Of a stretch of DNA of 64,000 nt, positions 52,537-61,725 are shown piece after piece. Location of the stretch: assembly GCA_016718035.1 (NCBI GenBank), contig JADKEK010000004.1:186001-250000 (forward strand), written 5' to 3'. A model generated the notes under the pieces. The model had not been told where the DNA came from. It searched no databases and saw nothing but the letters and a program-made list of their open reading frames with translations. Every line of letters starts with the position of its first letter. The stretch's first letter is position 1. Origin of the DNA: Bacteroidota bacterium (lineage in GTDB: Bacteria; Bacteroidota; Bacteroidia; Chitinophagales; BACL12). A program made the translations under genes and the position numbers.

Positions 52537-53760
52537 ATGAAAAAAATATATCTCGGTATTACGACTGTTTTTGTTACGCTGATTTTATCGGGATGCGATT
52601 TTTTATTTGGTACAAGGGAAGATAGTACTGTTGATGAAATTTTTGAAGAAGGCGCTATTGACCCTGACATTATTCAAAATGAAGCTGGTTATGTTCCTAT
52701 TCTTCCATTTTGGAATGAATTTGTAAATCCCACAGATATTTTTTGCGGCTATGATGAAATGATTTATGTTGTTGATGATGAAGGATTAAAAGTAATGGAT
52801 CAAACCGGAACGGTTTACAACACCTTTTATATACAAGGGGCAACTGATGTAACGCAGGATCGCAGATTACATACCTATGTTTGCGGACGCGTTGATGTTG
52901 ACGTAGATAATGATGGCACTACAGAAAATTTGGCTGCAGTTTATCACCTCACCGGTACATCATCAGGTGCTATTCAAATTGTTGATACATTGATTCATCC
53001 GTTTTGTGATGTAAGCAGAAATGTAACTTCATTCCGCGGCGCAGAGGATGAAGCAGTTGAATTTACCGGAGTAACAACGCTTGCAGATAATACTGTTTAC
53101 GTCAGCAGAAAGGGACCTAATAATGATATTGCAGGAATTGCACGTACCGATAATGCAGTTTTATTTTATAATGCCGATGGCAATAATATTGGATATGCCA
53201 ATGGGCTTTCACCAACTACAAGTAATTTACGTTCGGTTTGGGATATCACCGGCATAGCCACCTTTGCTGCTCCACCACAAAGTTTATCCGGAATTTCAGG
53301 TTCGCCTGAATTTATTGTAACACTCAATAATCCTGCGGCGCAATATAAATGTTTATGGATAGCACAATTTAGCGACCCCGAAAGTGGAATAACTTATGGT
53401 GAAAATGCAGCGCTTACCGTTTTTGATTATACCAAAGCCGATCAATTTTTATACGAACCGAATCGCTTTATTAATCCCGCAGATGTTTATATAGCTCCGG
53501 ACTTTACCGGTTATATTTTTGTTGTAGATGAAGGCACGGATTCATTATATCAATTTACCAGAAAAGGATACGAAGGTGTAAATCCACCGGCAGGTTCATC
53601 TACAACCAAACAAATAATTGCATCATTTGGCGGCGAAGGAAGTGGTCCGTTTAATTTTATTAATCCAAGTGGTGTTGCCTACCTCCGCGAAATAGTTTAT
53701 GTTGTTGATCGTGGTAATAATCGGATTTGCAGGTATAAATTAAGTACAGATTTGGAATAA
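52537..53760 (+). CDS. Surface lipoprotein with NHL/propeller repeats
   Basis: 407 residues. Lipobox LSGC with C20. Six blade-like repeats follow (NPTDIFCGYDEMIYVVDDEGL, NPADVYIAPDFTGYIFVVDEG, NPSGVAYLREIVYVVDRGN), an NHL-type beta-propeller. Possibly a partner of the adjacent PorV-like protein, which it follows by 0 bp. Function unknown. Confidence 0.78.
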   Translation: MKKIYLGITTVFVTLILSGCDFLFGTREDSTVDEIFEEGAIDPDIIQNEAGYVPILPFWNEFVNPTDIFCGYDEMIYVVDDEGLKVMDQTGTVYNTFYIQGATDVTQDRRLHTYVCGRVDVDVDNDGTTENLAAVYHLTGTSSGAIQIVDTLIHPFCDVSRNVTSFRGAEDEAVEFTGVTTLADNTVYVSRKGPNNDIAGIARTDNAVLFYNADGNNIGYANGLSPTTSNLRSVWDITGIATFAAPPQSLSGISGSPEFIVTLNNPAAQYKCLWIAQFSDPESGITYGENAALTVFDYTKADQFLYEPNRFINPADVYIAPDFTGYIFVVDEGTDSLYQFTRKGYEGVNPPAGSSTTKQIIASFGGEGSGPFNFINPSGVAYLREIVYVVDRGNNRICRYKLSTDLE

Positions 53761-53762
53761 TT

Positions 53763-54686
53763 TTATTTCATTGCTGCAACCGTATTTTTAACACCTTCGG
53801 CAGGTGATGTTGCTTTTATTCCAAATCGTTTTTCAAATTTACTGCTGTCTAAAATATAATCCTGTTCATACTGATAATTCATTTCAGGAAATTCTTTCAT
53901 AATTGGCATAAACAAGCCTAATAATTTCATCATCCAAACCGGTAATATCATCACAGCCGGTTTAGCATGCATTTCATTTGCAAACAATTCAATCCATTGT
54001 TTACCTGTCAGTTTTTCTGAAGTAGTTGGAACATGCCAGGTTTGATTGTAGGCATCTTCAGTATTTCCTAAAATGGCTGTAGCCTTTGCTGCATCAGGTG
54101 TATAAGTGAATGTGTGAATGAAATTTACACCGCCAAAATAGTTAGCTTTTTTACCCTTTTTAAAATTTTCAGCAACTGTTGTCACCAACATACTCTTATC
54201 ATTTCCCGGGCCATAAAAATCTGCCGAACGTGCAATGATGGCTTTTATACGATTGTTTTTAACAGCATCCCAAATCATATCCACTAATTGCTTGCGCACA
54301 ATTCCTTTTTTACTTGGAGGATCTAAAGGTGAATCTTCAGTCATATGTGGAACAGCACTTTTTGCATAACTATACACATTATCAAAAAATACTAATTTGC
54401 AATTGTGCCGTTCACATGAATCAATTACATGGCGCATTAAAGTTGGCCAGTTTTGTTGCCAAACTTTAAGGGAATATTCAAAGCCTACTACCACATAAAC
54501 TACATCACTACCGGCAATTGCGGTATCAATTTGTTTCGGGTCACTTAAATCCGCAGGATGTAAAGTATCTGTTGCATTTACTTTTTTAGGATTGCGACTT
54601 ACTAAACGAATATCTTTCGTGTAGGGCAATAATTCTTTTGCTAAATCTTTTCCTATTGTTCCGCCTGAGCCTAAAATGGTTTGCAT
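53763..54686 (-). CDS. NAD(P)-dependent epimerase/dehydratase-like protein
   Basis: 307 residues. The N-terminal dinucleotide motif GSGGTIGKDLAK and the extended SDR layout (VVYVVVGFEYS, AIIARSADFYGPGN) point to an NAD(P)-binding reductase or epimerase. The usual YxxxK is replaced by a different segment, so the activity is uncertain. Convergent with the lipoprotein gene, 2 bp apart. Confidence 0.82.
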   Translation of the reverse strand: MQTILGSGGTIGKDLAKELLPYTKDIRLVSRNPKKVNATDTLHPADLSDPKQIDTAIAGSDVVYVVVGFEYSLKVWQQNWPTLMRHVIDSCERHNCKLVFFDNVYSYAKSAVPHMTEDSPLDPPSKKGIVRKQLVDMIWDAVKNNRIKAIIARSADFYGPGNDKSMLVTTVAENFKKGKKANYFGGVNFIHTFTYTPDAAKATAILGNTEDAYNQTWHVPTTSEKLTGKQWIELFANEMHAKPAVMILPVWMMKLLGLFMPIMKEFPEMNYQYEQDYILDSSKFEKRFGIKATSPAEGVKNTVAAMK

Positions 54687-54942
54687 GTTACTTTTTTTTA
54701 ATTGACGTAAAGGTAAATCAAATATTGTATGAGGAGAAAATGGATAGCAAGTTACACACTTATTGTAAAAAATACAAAAAGTAGCTCCCAGGCATCAATC
54801 TATCTGTTGATTTTTGTCCACCCTAAGCGGTTTTAGAGAAGGCAGCTACACAAATCTCACATTTGCACAGGTATACATTTGCACATGTGCAGCTTATTAC
54901 TATTTTTACAATACATTAACCAAAACATTGCTTTACACCCAC
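54687..54942. other. Upstream region of ATP-grasp pair
   Basis: 256 bases without a gene. CATTTGCACA occurs twice (54860-54869 and 54876-54885, 16 bp apart), and the second runs into the palindrome GCACATGTGC (54881-54890). TACATTTG at 54874-54881 is an exact -7 element. The repeat may be a regulator site for the ATP-grasp operon. Confidence 0.4.
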
Positions 54943-56130
54943 ATGCAATTAACCACTGAACCCGGCTCGTTTTCAGCAATGCCCTTTAAACTTAACGAGT
55001 CAATACCGCTATCTCATCTTAAAGTATGGGTATTAGCGCCCCATCTGGAAACCAATGATCCAAATTTGGATTATTACTATGACTTTACCCAAAGTATTGC
55101 TGAGTATACTAAGAACTTTGATGAAATTGGGGTCAACTGGATTTGGCAACCTGTTACCATGCAGTCATATGCAACGGTAATCGAACAAATTGTTACCGAA
55201 CGCAATGCTGGAATTAACTTTCCAATTGTATTCAATATATGTGATGGCGATGAAGTGAACGGCACCCCGGGTGTTTCGGTTGTGAATTTATTGGAGGCAA
55301 AAGGACTTATATACACAGGTGCAGATGCTTACTTCTACAATATAACTACATCTAAAATAACCATGAAAGAGGCATTCGATTTAGCGGGAGTGCCAACTGC
55401 AAAATGGGAAGCTATTACCAATCCCAATCAGGACATCACCGGAATTTTTGAACGTTTAGGTGCACCACTTATTGTTAAACCTGCTGTATCGGGTGGTTCA
55501 ATGGGCGTTTGTATTAAAAATGTCGTGAACAATGAAGCAGAACTGAAGGCGCAAATCACCAAAATGTTTGATGGTTATAGAGGATGGCATTTGTCGAGTG
55601 GAGGAGTTGTGGTGGAAGAGTTTATTAATGGACCTGAATTTACGGCAATGATAGTTGGCTCATCTGACCAACAAAAAAACATGCAAGTGTATGAGCCGGT
55701 TGAACGCATTTTTCATGAGGCTTTACCCGACAATGAAAAGTTTTTATCCTTCGACCGTTTATGGGAAATTTATGAAGATGAAACACCAATGCCTGACAAT
55801 GGTAATTTTTATCAATATGCCGCAGCACCTGCAAGCTTAATCAGAAAGATTAAAAAAATTAGCTGGGATGCTTATGTTTCCAATGGTGGCAAAGGTTATA
55901 CCCGTGTAGATTTACGTATGGATAAATTTTCAGGTAAAATATCTGTTTTAGAAGTTAATGCACAATGTGGTTTAAGTGAAGATGAAAATTATACTTCCAT
56001 AGGAGCAATTTTACGATATAGCAATAAATCGTTCACGCAAATGGTTATTGAAATAATTAATGATGCTACCTATCGCTGGATGAAAAAAAATCGGAAGCGA
56101 AAAGTTCCGGCATTAGTTAAAGCATATTAA
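54943..56130 (+). CDS. ATP-grasp ligase, D-Ala-D-Ala ligase-like, 1
   Basis: 395 residues from ATG 54943 (a start at 54979 is also possible). The ATP-grasp fold shows KPAVSGGSMGV as the glycine-rich loop, VVVEEFINGPEFTAM, and LEVNAQCGLSED as the Mg-binding strand. It would form an amide bond from ATP and a carboxylate; the substrate is not the normal cell-wall dipeptide, as this is not Ddl-like in its acceptor part. It is followed 17 bp later by a second ligase of the same family. Confidence 0.82.
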   Translation: MQLTTEPGSFSAMPFKLNESIPLSHLKVWVLAPHLETNDPNLDYYYDFTQSIAEYTKNFDEIGVNWIWQPVTMQSYATVIEQIVTERNAGINFPIVFNICDGDEVNGTPGVSVVNLLEAKGLIYTGADAYFYNITTSKITMKEAFDLAGVPTAKWEAITNPNQDITGIFERLGAPLIVKPAVSGGSMGVCIKNVVNNEAELKAQITKMFDGYRGWHLSSGGVVVEEFINGPEFTAMIVGSSDQQKNMQVYEPVERIFHEALPDNEKFLSFDRLWEIYEDETPMPDNGNFYQYAAAPASLIRKIKKISWDAYVSNGGKGYTRVDLRMDKFSGKISVLEVNAQCGLSEDENYTSIGAILRYSNKSFTQMVIEIINDATYRWMKKNRKRKVPALVKAY

Positions 56131-56147
56131 TTTATAAAATCTACACA

Positions 56148-57629
56148 TTGCATATAAGTGCCGACAATATCGTAATACCTGAAAATGGAAAAGGTTTAAA
56201 AATTTGTGTCCTGCAACCCGATTACACTACATCGGATGTAGATTATCAATATTATGATCCGGCTCGTGATTTATCCTCATTACTTCCTGAAGCAGAATTT
56301 AAACATGTATTTTTAAATAAGCTGACTACTTATAAGCAGTTAAGGGAATTAAAAAAGGAATGTTTTGATATTTTCGTCAACTTGTGCGAAGGTTATCTCG
56401 ATTGGTCTATTCCATCGGTAGACGTTATTTATTATATGGAACTTTTAGGTTTGCCATTTACCGGTCCTACATCCATCTTATACGACCCTACCAAAGATTT
56501 AATGAAATATGTGGCTTTCACTGCAGGCGTTAAAACACCTCCATTTGCGCTGATTTCCGGCAATGAAAATCTGGATGCTGCTATTGCACATTTGCAATAT
56601 CCATTGTTTGTAAAACCCGCAAAAGCCGGCGACAGTTTAGGTGTTGACGACAGCTCATTGGTAAAAAATAAAACGGAGTTAGTAACAAAAGTAAATGCCA
56701 TAATTGAAGAATACGGCCCATTATTAGTAGAAGAATATATTGATGGAAGAGAATTTACCGTAATGATTGCAGCAAATCCGTACGACCGTTCCAAACCATA
56801 TTTATTTAAACCTATTGAATATATTTTTCCGCAAAATTTTAGTTTTAAAACATATGCGTTAAAAACTTCAGAATTACATCCTAATGCCAATATTCCTGTT
56901 GACGATTCGGTTATAGTAGAAAAACTACATACAGCTACCAGACAAATTTTTGAAGGATTTAATGGTGTTGGTTATGCGCGTTTAGATTTTAGGATGAATG
57001 CAAAAGGGGAAATATTTTTTCTTGAAATAAATTTCACCTGTTCTGTTTTTTATAAAGATGGTTATGAAGGTTCGGCAGATTATGTGTTGCGTGAGGACGG
57101 ACTTGGACAAAAAGGTTTTTTACAACTGATTATTCGCGAAGGAATAGCGAGGTATCGGCGTACGCATAAGCCTTTCAGACTGCAAGGTAATTCAAAAGCA
57201 GGTTATGGTATTTTTGCTACAAGAGTAATTTATAAAGGCGAAGTAATTTTCCCGGGTGAAGAATCTGCTCAGCGCATCGTAACAAAACAATATGTGGAAA
57301 AACACTGGTCGGAAGAAGCGAGGGAAGTATTTAGAAGATACGCTTACCCAATAAGTAATGAAGTGTTTTTGTTGTGGGATAATGACCCTAACGGTTGGGC
57401 TCCGCAAAACCACAGTTGTGTCCCTAATACCGAATACGACGGATTAAATGTAAATGCGATATGTGATATCCAGATTGGTGACGAATTAACTTTAGACTAC
57501 ACAACATTTTTAGACGAAAATATGGAGCCGTTTGAATGCCGTTGCGGACATCCTACTTGTCGCGGTTTAATTAAAGGTACTCCCGGAAATTCAATTACCA
57601 ATATTGCAATACGGAAACGCAATATATAA
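56148..57629 (+). CDS. ATP-grasp ligase fused to a SET methyltransferase domain
   Basis: 493 residues from TTG 56148. ATP-grasp region about 10-335: KPAKAGDSLGV, LVEEYIDGREFTVM, FFLEINFTCS. C-terminal SET domain about 346-480: GYGIFATRVIYKGEVI, NHSCVPN (421-427), IGDELTLDYTTF, and a post-SET Cys knuckle CRCGHPTCRG. SET enzymes methylate lysine side chains. One chain thus pairs peptide/amide ligation with protein-lysine methylation. Fusion is direct, with no stop or frameshift between parts. Confidence 0.88.
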   Translation: MHISADNIVIPENGKGLKICVLQPDYTTSDVDYQYYDPARDLSSLLPEAEFKHVFLNKLTTYKQLRELKKECFDIFVNLCEGYLDWSIPSVDVIYYMELLGLPFTGPTSILYDPTKDLMKYVAFTAGVKTPPFALISGNENLDAAIAHLQYPLFVKPAKAGDSLGVDDSSLVKNKTELVTKVNAIIEEYGPLLVEEYIDGREFTVMIAANPYDRSKPYLFKPIEYIFPQNFSFKTYALKTSELHPNANIPVDDSVIVEKLHTATRQIFEGFNGVGYARLDFRMNAKGEIFFLEINFTCSVFYKDGYEGSADYVLREDGLGQKGFLQLIIREGIARYRRTHKPFRLQGNSKAGYGIFATRVIYKGEVIFPGEESAQRIVTKQYVEKHWSEEAREVFRRYAYPISNEVFLLWDNDPNGWAPQNHSCVPNTEYDGLNVNAICDIQIGDELTLDYTTFLDENMEPFECRCGHPTCRGLIKGTPGNSITNIAIRKRNI

Positions 57630-57732
57630 TACATCAAAATAATTTTTACCGTTTATTTTTTTAAACAACCGTTTACTCAACCATGCGGTAATCCTATTAC
57701 ATTTTTATTACTTTTAAGGAGCAAACACGAAT

Positions 57733-58476
57733 ATGTTAAGAGCCTTATTAGTTGATGATGAATTGCCTGCTTGCAAAACTTTAAAATGGTTGATTGAAGA
57801 GAATATTCCTGAATTAGCTATAGCGGGTTTTGCCCATTCAGCTACTGAAGCGCGCCAATTCCTCAGTCAGGAAAAAATCGACCTGATATTTTTAGATATT
57901 TCAATGCCAGGAGAAACGGGGTTCGACTTACTTTCATCACTTACCGAAGGAAAATATGCAGTAATTTTTGTGACTGCACATGACGAATATGCCATAAAAG
58001 CTTTTAAAACCGAGGCGCTCGATTATTTGTTAAAACCGATTGACATAGATGAACTAAAATTTGCGGTAAACAAGGTATTTAAAAATAGTCAGGCCGTTAA
58101 ATTAAGTAATTTTCAAAAAGAGTCGTTATCAAAAATCAATAATCATTTGAATAGCGACAGAATTACCATTCCGCATTTAGAGGGATTAAAAATTATTGAA
58201 TTTGCCGAAATCGTTTATCTAGAAGCAGATAGTAATTATACTATATTCCATTTAATGAATGCACAAAAATTTGTTTCATCTAAAACCATGGGCGAATTTG
58301 AGCCATTATTGACTGCTCATTTCTTTAGAATCCACAAATCGTTTGTGATTAATCTTAATCATGTTGCTGAATATTCAAAAAAAAATGGCAATAATGTCAT
58401 TATGAAAGAAGGCTCTATTTTACCAATTGCAAGGCGTCGATTTCAAGAATTTATGTATGTGCTGTCAAATGGTTAA
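57733..58476 (+). CDS. LytTR-family response regulator
   Basis: 247 residues. REC domain about 1-120 with the phosphorylated aspartate D55 in LIFLDISMPG and a conserved lysine in YLLKPID. LytTR DNA-binding domain about 140-245 (IIEFAEIVYLEADSNYT, FFRIHKSFVINLNHV). Likely activated by the histidine kinase encoded just downstream, with which it overlaps by 8 bases. TAAGGAG lies upstream of the ATG. Confidence 0.92.
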   Translation: MLRALLVDDELPACKTLKWLIEENIPELAIAGFAHSATEARQFLSQEKIDLIFLDISMPGETGFDLLSSLTEGKYAVIFVTAHDEYAIKAFKTEALDYLLKPIDIDELKFAVNKVFKNSQAVKLSNFQKESLSKINNHLNSDRITIPHLEGLKIIEFAEIVYLEADSNYTIFHLMNAQKFVSSKTMGEFEPLLTAHFFRIHKSFVINLNHVAEYSKKNGNNVIMKEGSILPIARRRFQEFMYVLSNG

Positions 58477-61369
58477 AAAACTATTAATGATTGTCATAAT
58501 GTCGCTTGTGACAATACCTGCAGCAAGCGGACAAACATTCTATTACAAGCAATATAATTATCTGAATGGATTGCCAACTATGGGTATTTACAATGTATTG
58601 TGTACTAATGATGGTTATGTTTGGATTGGCAGTGAAATTGGACTTATCCGTTTTGATGGTGAAAAATTTAAGGTATTTGATACAGAAGAAGGATTGCCGG
58701 ACACCGAAGTGACATCCTTATTAGCAGATGCTCAAGACAGAGTATGGGGTTTTACATTCAATAGAAAGGTGTTTTATATTAAAGATAATGTGGTGTATAA
58801 TGACAACAACAGTGAGTTGGTTGCAACACTTAATAATTCCCATCACTTATCTTATTTCAACAAGGGTTTAAATGATGAAATATTCTTTTTTTCATTTGAT
58901 GAAATTATTTCTTTGAAAGGTGATAAAATTTCAGAATATAGTTTTGACCTTGCTGCTGGTTACCACCTTGGATACCCGATATTTAATTGGAATAATCAAC
59001 TGTATCAAATTGCTGTAAAAGATAAAGTGAGATACATATTTAAAATTGATTCCGGCAAATTAAATCTCACAACCAATGCACCACCTATGCCACTTCGCAA
59101 CTGGTCAATAACCTCAGAGGGGAATAATTTTATTATTGGAGAAGAAGGGATAGTTTCGGAAAAGGGAAAAGTGTTTGTGCCTGATAACTATATCGAATTA
59201 AAAGATAGATTTCATAGTATTTATGTTGGTAAGGATAATGCAATATGGTATCTTAATCAGGAGAAGGGTGTGCACTTTATTTCTGATGATATTCGATTTA
59301 CATTGTTTGGCAATACAAAGGTGAATAGTATAGATTGCGACTTTGAAGGTAATTATTGGATTTCAACTATGGCTGACGGTTTATTTATGTTGCCACATGA
59401 TTTTTTGAATAAACAAATTATAATTCCCACGCAAAATGAAATAGACTTGCCTATTAATGTTATTTATGTTGATGACCTATTGTGGGCCGGAAATACCTTT
59501 GAAACTACGTATGTACTTAATGGAGACCAGAATTTAAAATCCATTTCAACTGGAGAAACGGGTAAATATTCGCGTGTGATAGACTATGAGCCAATGGCCG
59601 ATATAATTTTGATAGCCAGTGATAATAGTTTAACTGCAGTAAATAAAAATCCACCGTACAATCTTGTTACCACGTTTGAATCTGCCAGTATAAAATCATT
59701 ATCATCAAATAGCGTAAATAGTTTTGCAATCGCCATGTCAAGCGGCGTTGAAGTGTTCACAAAAAAAAGCAACAATTGGCATTCAGAACAAATTATTATT
59801 GAACGCGCCTTTTGTGTGCAATATGATGAAAATGATGTACTTTGGTTTTCTACGGTTACCGGTATTCACACAATGATTCAAAATGTTGTAACCGATATCG
59901 TTATTCCGAATTTAAGTGGAAAACGTATTGTTGACTTTGAATTTTTAGAGCCTGAAAACATTGTTATCGTCTCAACCGATGGTTATGGTGTATATGCTTT
60001 TGATAAATCCTCCCACCTGATTGTATGGCACTTCGATAATAAAAATGGATTAACATCTGATATTTGTCGGCAAATGCAATTGATAAATGACACATTATGG
60101 ATTAATACACCTAAAGGGTTAAATTGCATAAAGGTAAAAGCTGATGGTATCCAATTAGTGCGCACCATTACAGAAGCTGATGGATTGCCTAATAATGATG
60201 TAAAATCTTTTTATATTAAGCACAATGAACTTTATGTTGCAGGCCACTTTGGTGTTTTAAAATGGAGCAATTTCAACGACAAAAAAATATTAGTTCCACC
60301 AAAATTTATTCTAAATCAAATTAAAACGGACAAAGGTTTTTTTTCGATATCAGAGGCAATAACCACCACCTATAAACGAGGTTTTGTCAATTTAGACTAT
60401 ACCATTATCTCAAATGTTAGGCATACACCCAAACTTGAATATAATATTGGCAATGGTAATTGGCAGCAAACATTGTCTAATCAACTGGAATTAAGTGGTT
60501 TAGAAATAGGTAAACATAACTTGCAAGTAAGATATGCTGTAAACAACGACTATATTTATCCTATTGAACCGTTAACTATTGTTGTGCAAGCACCTTTTTA
60601 TTTACAAAAATGGTTTATACCTGTATTAATTATCCTTATTTCAATTATTGTTTCATCATTAATTATTTATCGAGTTAATATTCTGAGGAGGAAGGCAATG
60701 GCAAAATTGAAACTTAATGAGGACCTAACTTTTGCTGAACAACAGAGTTTGCAATCAATGATGAACCCGCATTTTATTTTTAATGCGATAAATTCTGTAC
60801 AACAATATATTATCGACAATGATAAAAAAGAGGCAAATCGTTACCTTACGCAATTTGCCAGGCTGATAAGATCCAATCTTGAGTCGTCGAAAAGTAAATA
60901 TATTACGCTTGAAGATGAGTTGGAAAGACTGAGTTTATATCTCCAATTCGAAAAAGTACGATTCGGTGACAAACTCAATTATCATATTGATATTCCTACA
61001 GAATTGCCAATTGACAATATCAAAATTCCATCCATGATTATTCAGCCATTCGTTGAAAATGCAATATGGCATGGCATCATCCCTAAAAAGGCACTTGGTA
61101 CCGTTCAAATTTTTATTGATGTAAAAGGGGATAACCTTATTATTGAAGTTGTCGATGATGGTGTTGGAATGAAAAAGACCTTGGAAAAAAGTAATCCTGT
61201 CAAAAAAAGTAGTTTAGGGATGGCAATTACACAGCGTCGTTTGGAGCTCTTAACTGCCCAAACCGAATTGTATCATGGTATTGAAATTGAAGACGCATGG
61301 CCTATAGAGCCGACATATAAAGGAACGAAAGTGCGAATTCATTTACCCTACCTGAAATATACCGTTTAA
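58469..61369 (+). CDS. Propeller-sensor histidine kinase, LytS type
   Basis: 966 residues from ATG 58469, an 8-base overlap with the regulator. A signal peptide (ends near ASGQ) and a two-component regulator propeller of seven-bladed type occupy about 20-640 (GYVWIGSEIGLIRFDG). Then come a Y_Y_Y-like domain, one membrane helix (about 715-737), and a LytS-type kinase with SMMNPHFIFNAINS (H768) and the ATPase PFVENAIWHGI and DDGVGM. It senses an extracellular ligand and phosphorylates the regulator. Confidence 0.92.
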   Translation: MVKKLLMIVIMSLVTIPAASGQTFYYKQYNYLNGLPTMGIYNVLCTNDGYVWIGSEIGLIRFDGEKFKVFDTEEGLPDTEVTSLLADAQDRVWGFTFNRKVFYIKDNVVYNDNNSELVATLNNSHHLSYFNKGLNDEIFFFSFDEIISLKGDKISEYSFDLAAGYHLGYPIFNWNNQLYQIAVKDKVRYIFKIDSGKLNLTTNAPPMPLRNWSITSEGNNFIIGEEGIVSEKGKVFVPDNYIELKDRFHSIYVGKDNAIWYLNQEKGVHFISDDIRFTLFGNTKVNSIDCDFEGNYWISTMADGLFMLPHDFLNKQIIIPTQNEIDLPINVIYVDDLLWAGNTFETTYVLNGDQNLKSISTGETGKYSRVIDYEPMADIILIASDNSLTAVNKNPPYNLVTTFESASIKSLSSNSVNSFAIAMSSGVEVFTKKSNNWHSEQIIIERAFCVQYDENDVLWFSTVTGIHTMIQNVVTDIVIPNLSGKRIVDFEFLEPENIVIVSTDGYGVYAFDKSSHLIVWHFDNKNGLTSDICRQMQLINDTLWINTPKGLNCIKVKADGIQLVRTITEADGLPNNDVKSFYIKHNELYVAGHFGVLKWSNFNDKKILVPPKFILNQIKTDKGFFSISEAITTTYKRGFVNLDYTIISNVRHTPKLEYNIGNGNWQQTLSNQLELSGLEIGKHNLQVRYAVNNDYIYPIEPLTIVVQAPFYLQKWFIPVLIILISIIVSSLIIYRVNILRRKAMAKLKLNEDLTFAEQQSLQSMMNPHFIFNAINSVQQYIIDNDKKEANRYLTQFARLIRSNLESSKSKYITLEDELERLSLYLQFEKVRFGDKLNYHIDIPTELPIDNIKIPSMIIQPFVENAIWHGIIPKKALGTVQIFIDVKGDNLIIEVVDDGVGMKKTLEKSNPVKKSSLGMAITQRRLELLTAQTELYHGIEIEDAWPIEPTYKGTKVRIHLPYLKYTV

Positions 61370-61725
61370 TAATTAACATTACCATTCAATCAATCATCTT
61401 TACCATTCACTCAATGACAAATTAATTTTTGTTTTTATTTCCCAAATTTGAAACCAGTCATTGTTCTTTTTCAAATTACTGAGTATTGATTTTTTGAAGA
61501 TGGTTTTTTGCTGAAATACAAGAGATAGTTGGTTGCTCTGTGAAGTAAATAGAGTACACTATTTCCCTTTGAAATAAAATACCATCGAAAATTCCCTAAT
61601 TCCCATTTATCAATTGATAGTTTCGGAACAGCACTTGTTAGTTTAAACATTGCAGTTACATACTATTAGATATAATAACTAATCTATTTCCCCATTTTCG
61701 TCAATGATACCCTAAACTCAACTTT
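61370..61725. other. Intergenic region upstream of adhesin gene
   Basis: 356 AT-rich bases without a gene. A direct repeat of TTACCATTCA.TCAAT type occurs near 61378-61391 and 61399-61413. No -7 consensus is certain. This is probably the promoter and leader of the large PKD protein, perhaps under control of the neighbouring LytTR regulator. Confidence 0.45.

Noticed and set aside
55640..55840. Short frames on both strands inside the first ATP-grasp gene
   Set aside because: They fall within a well-supported enzyme and have no independent evidence.
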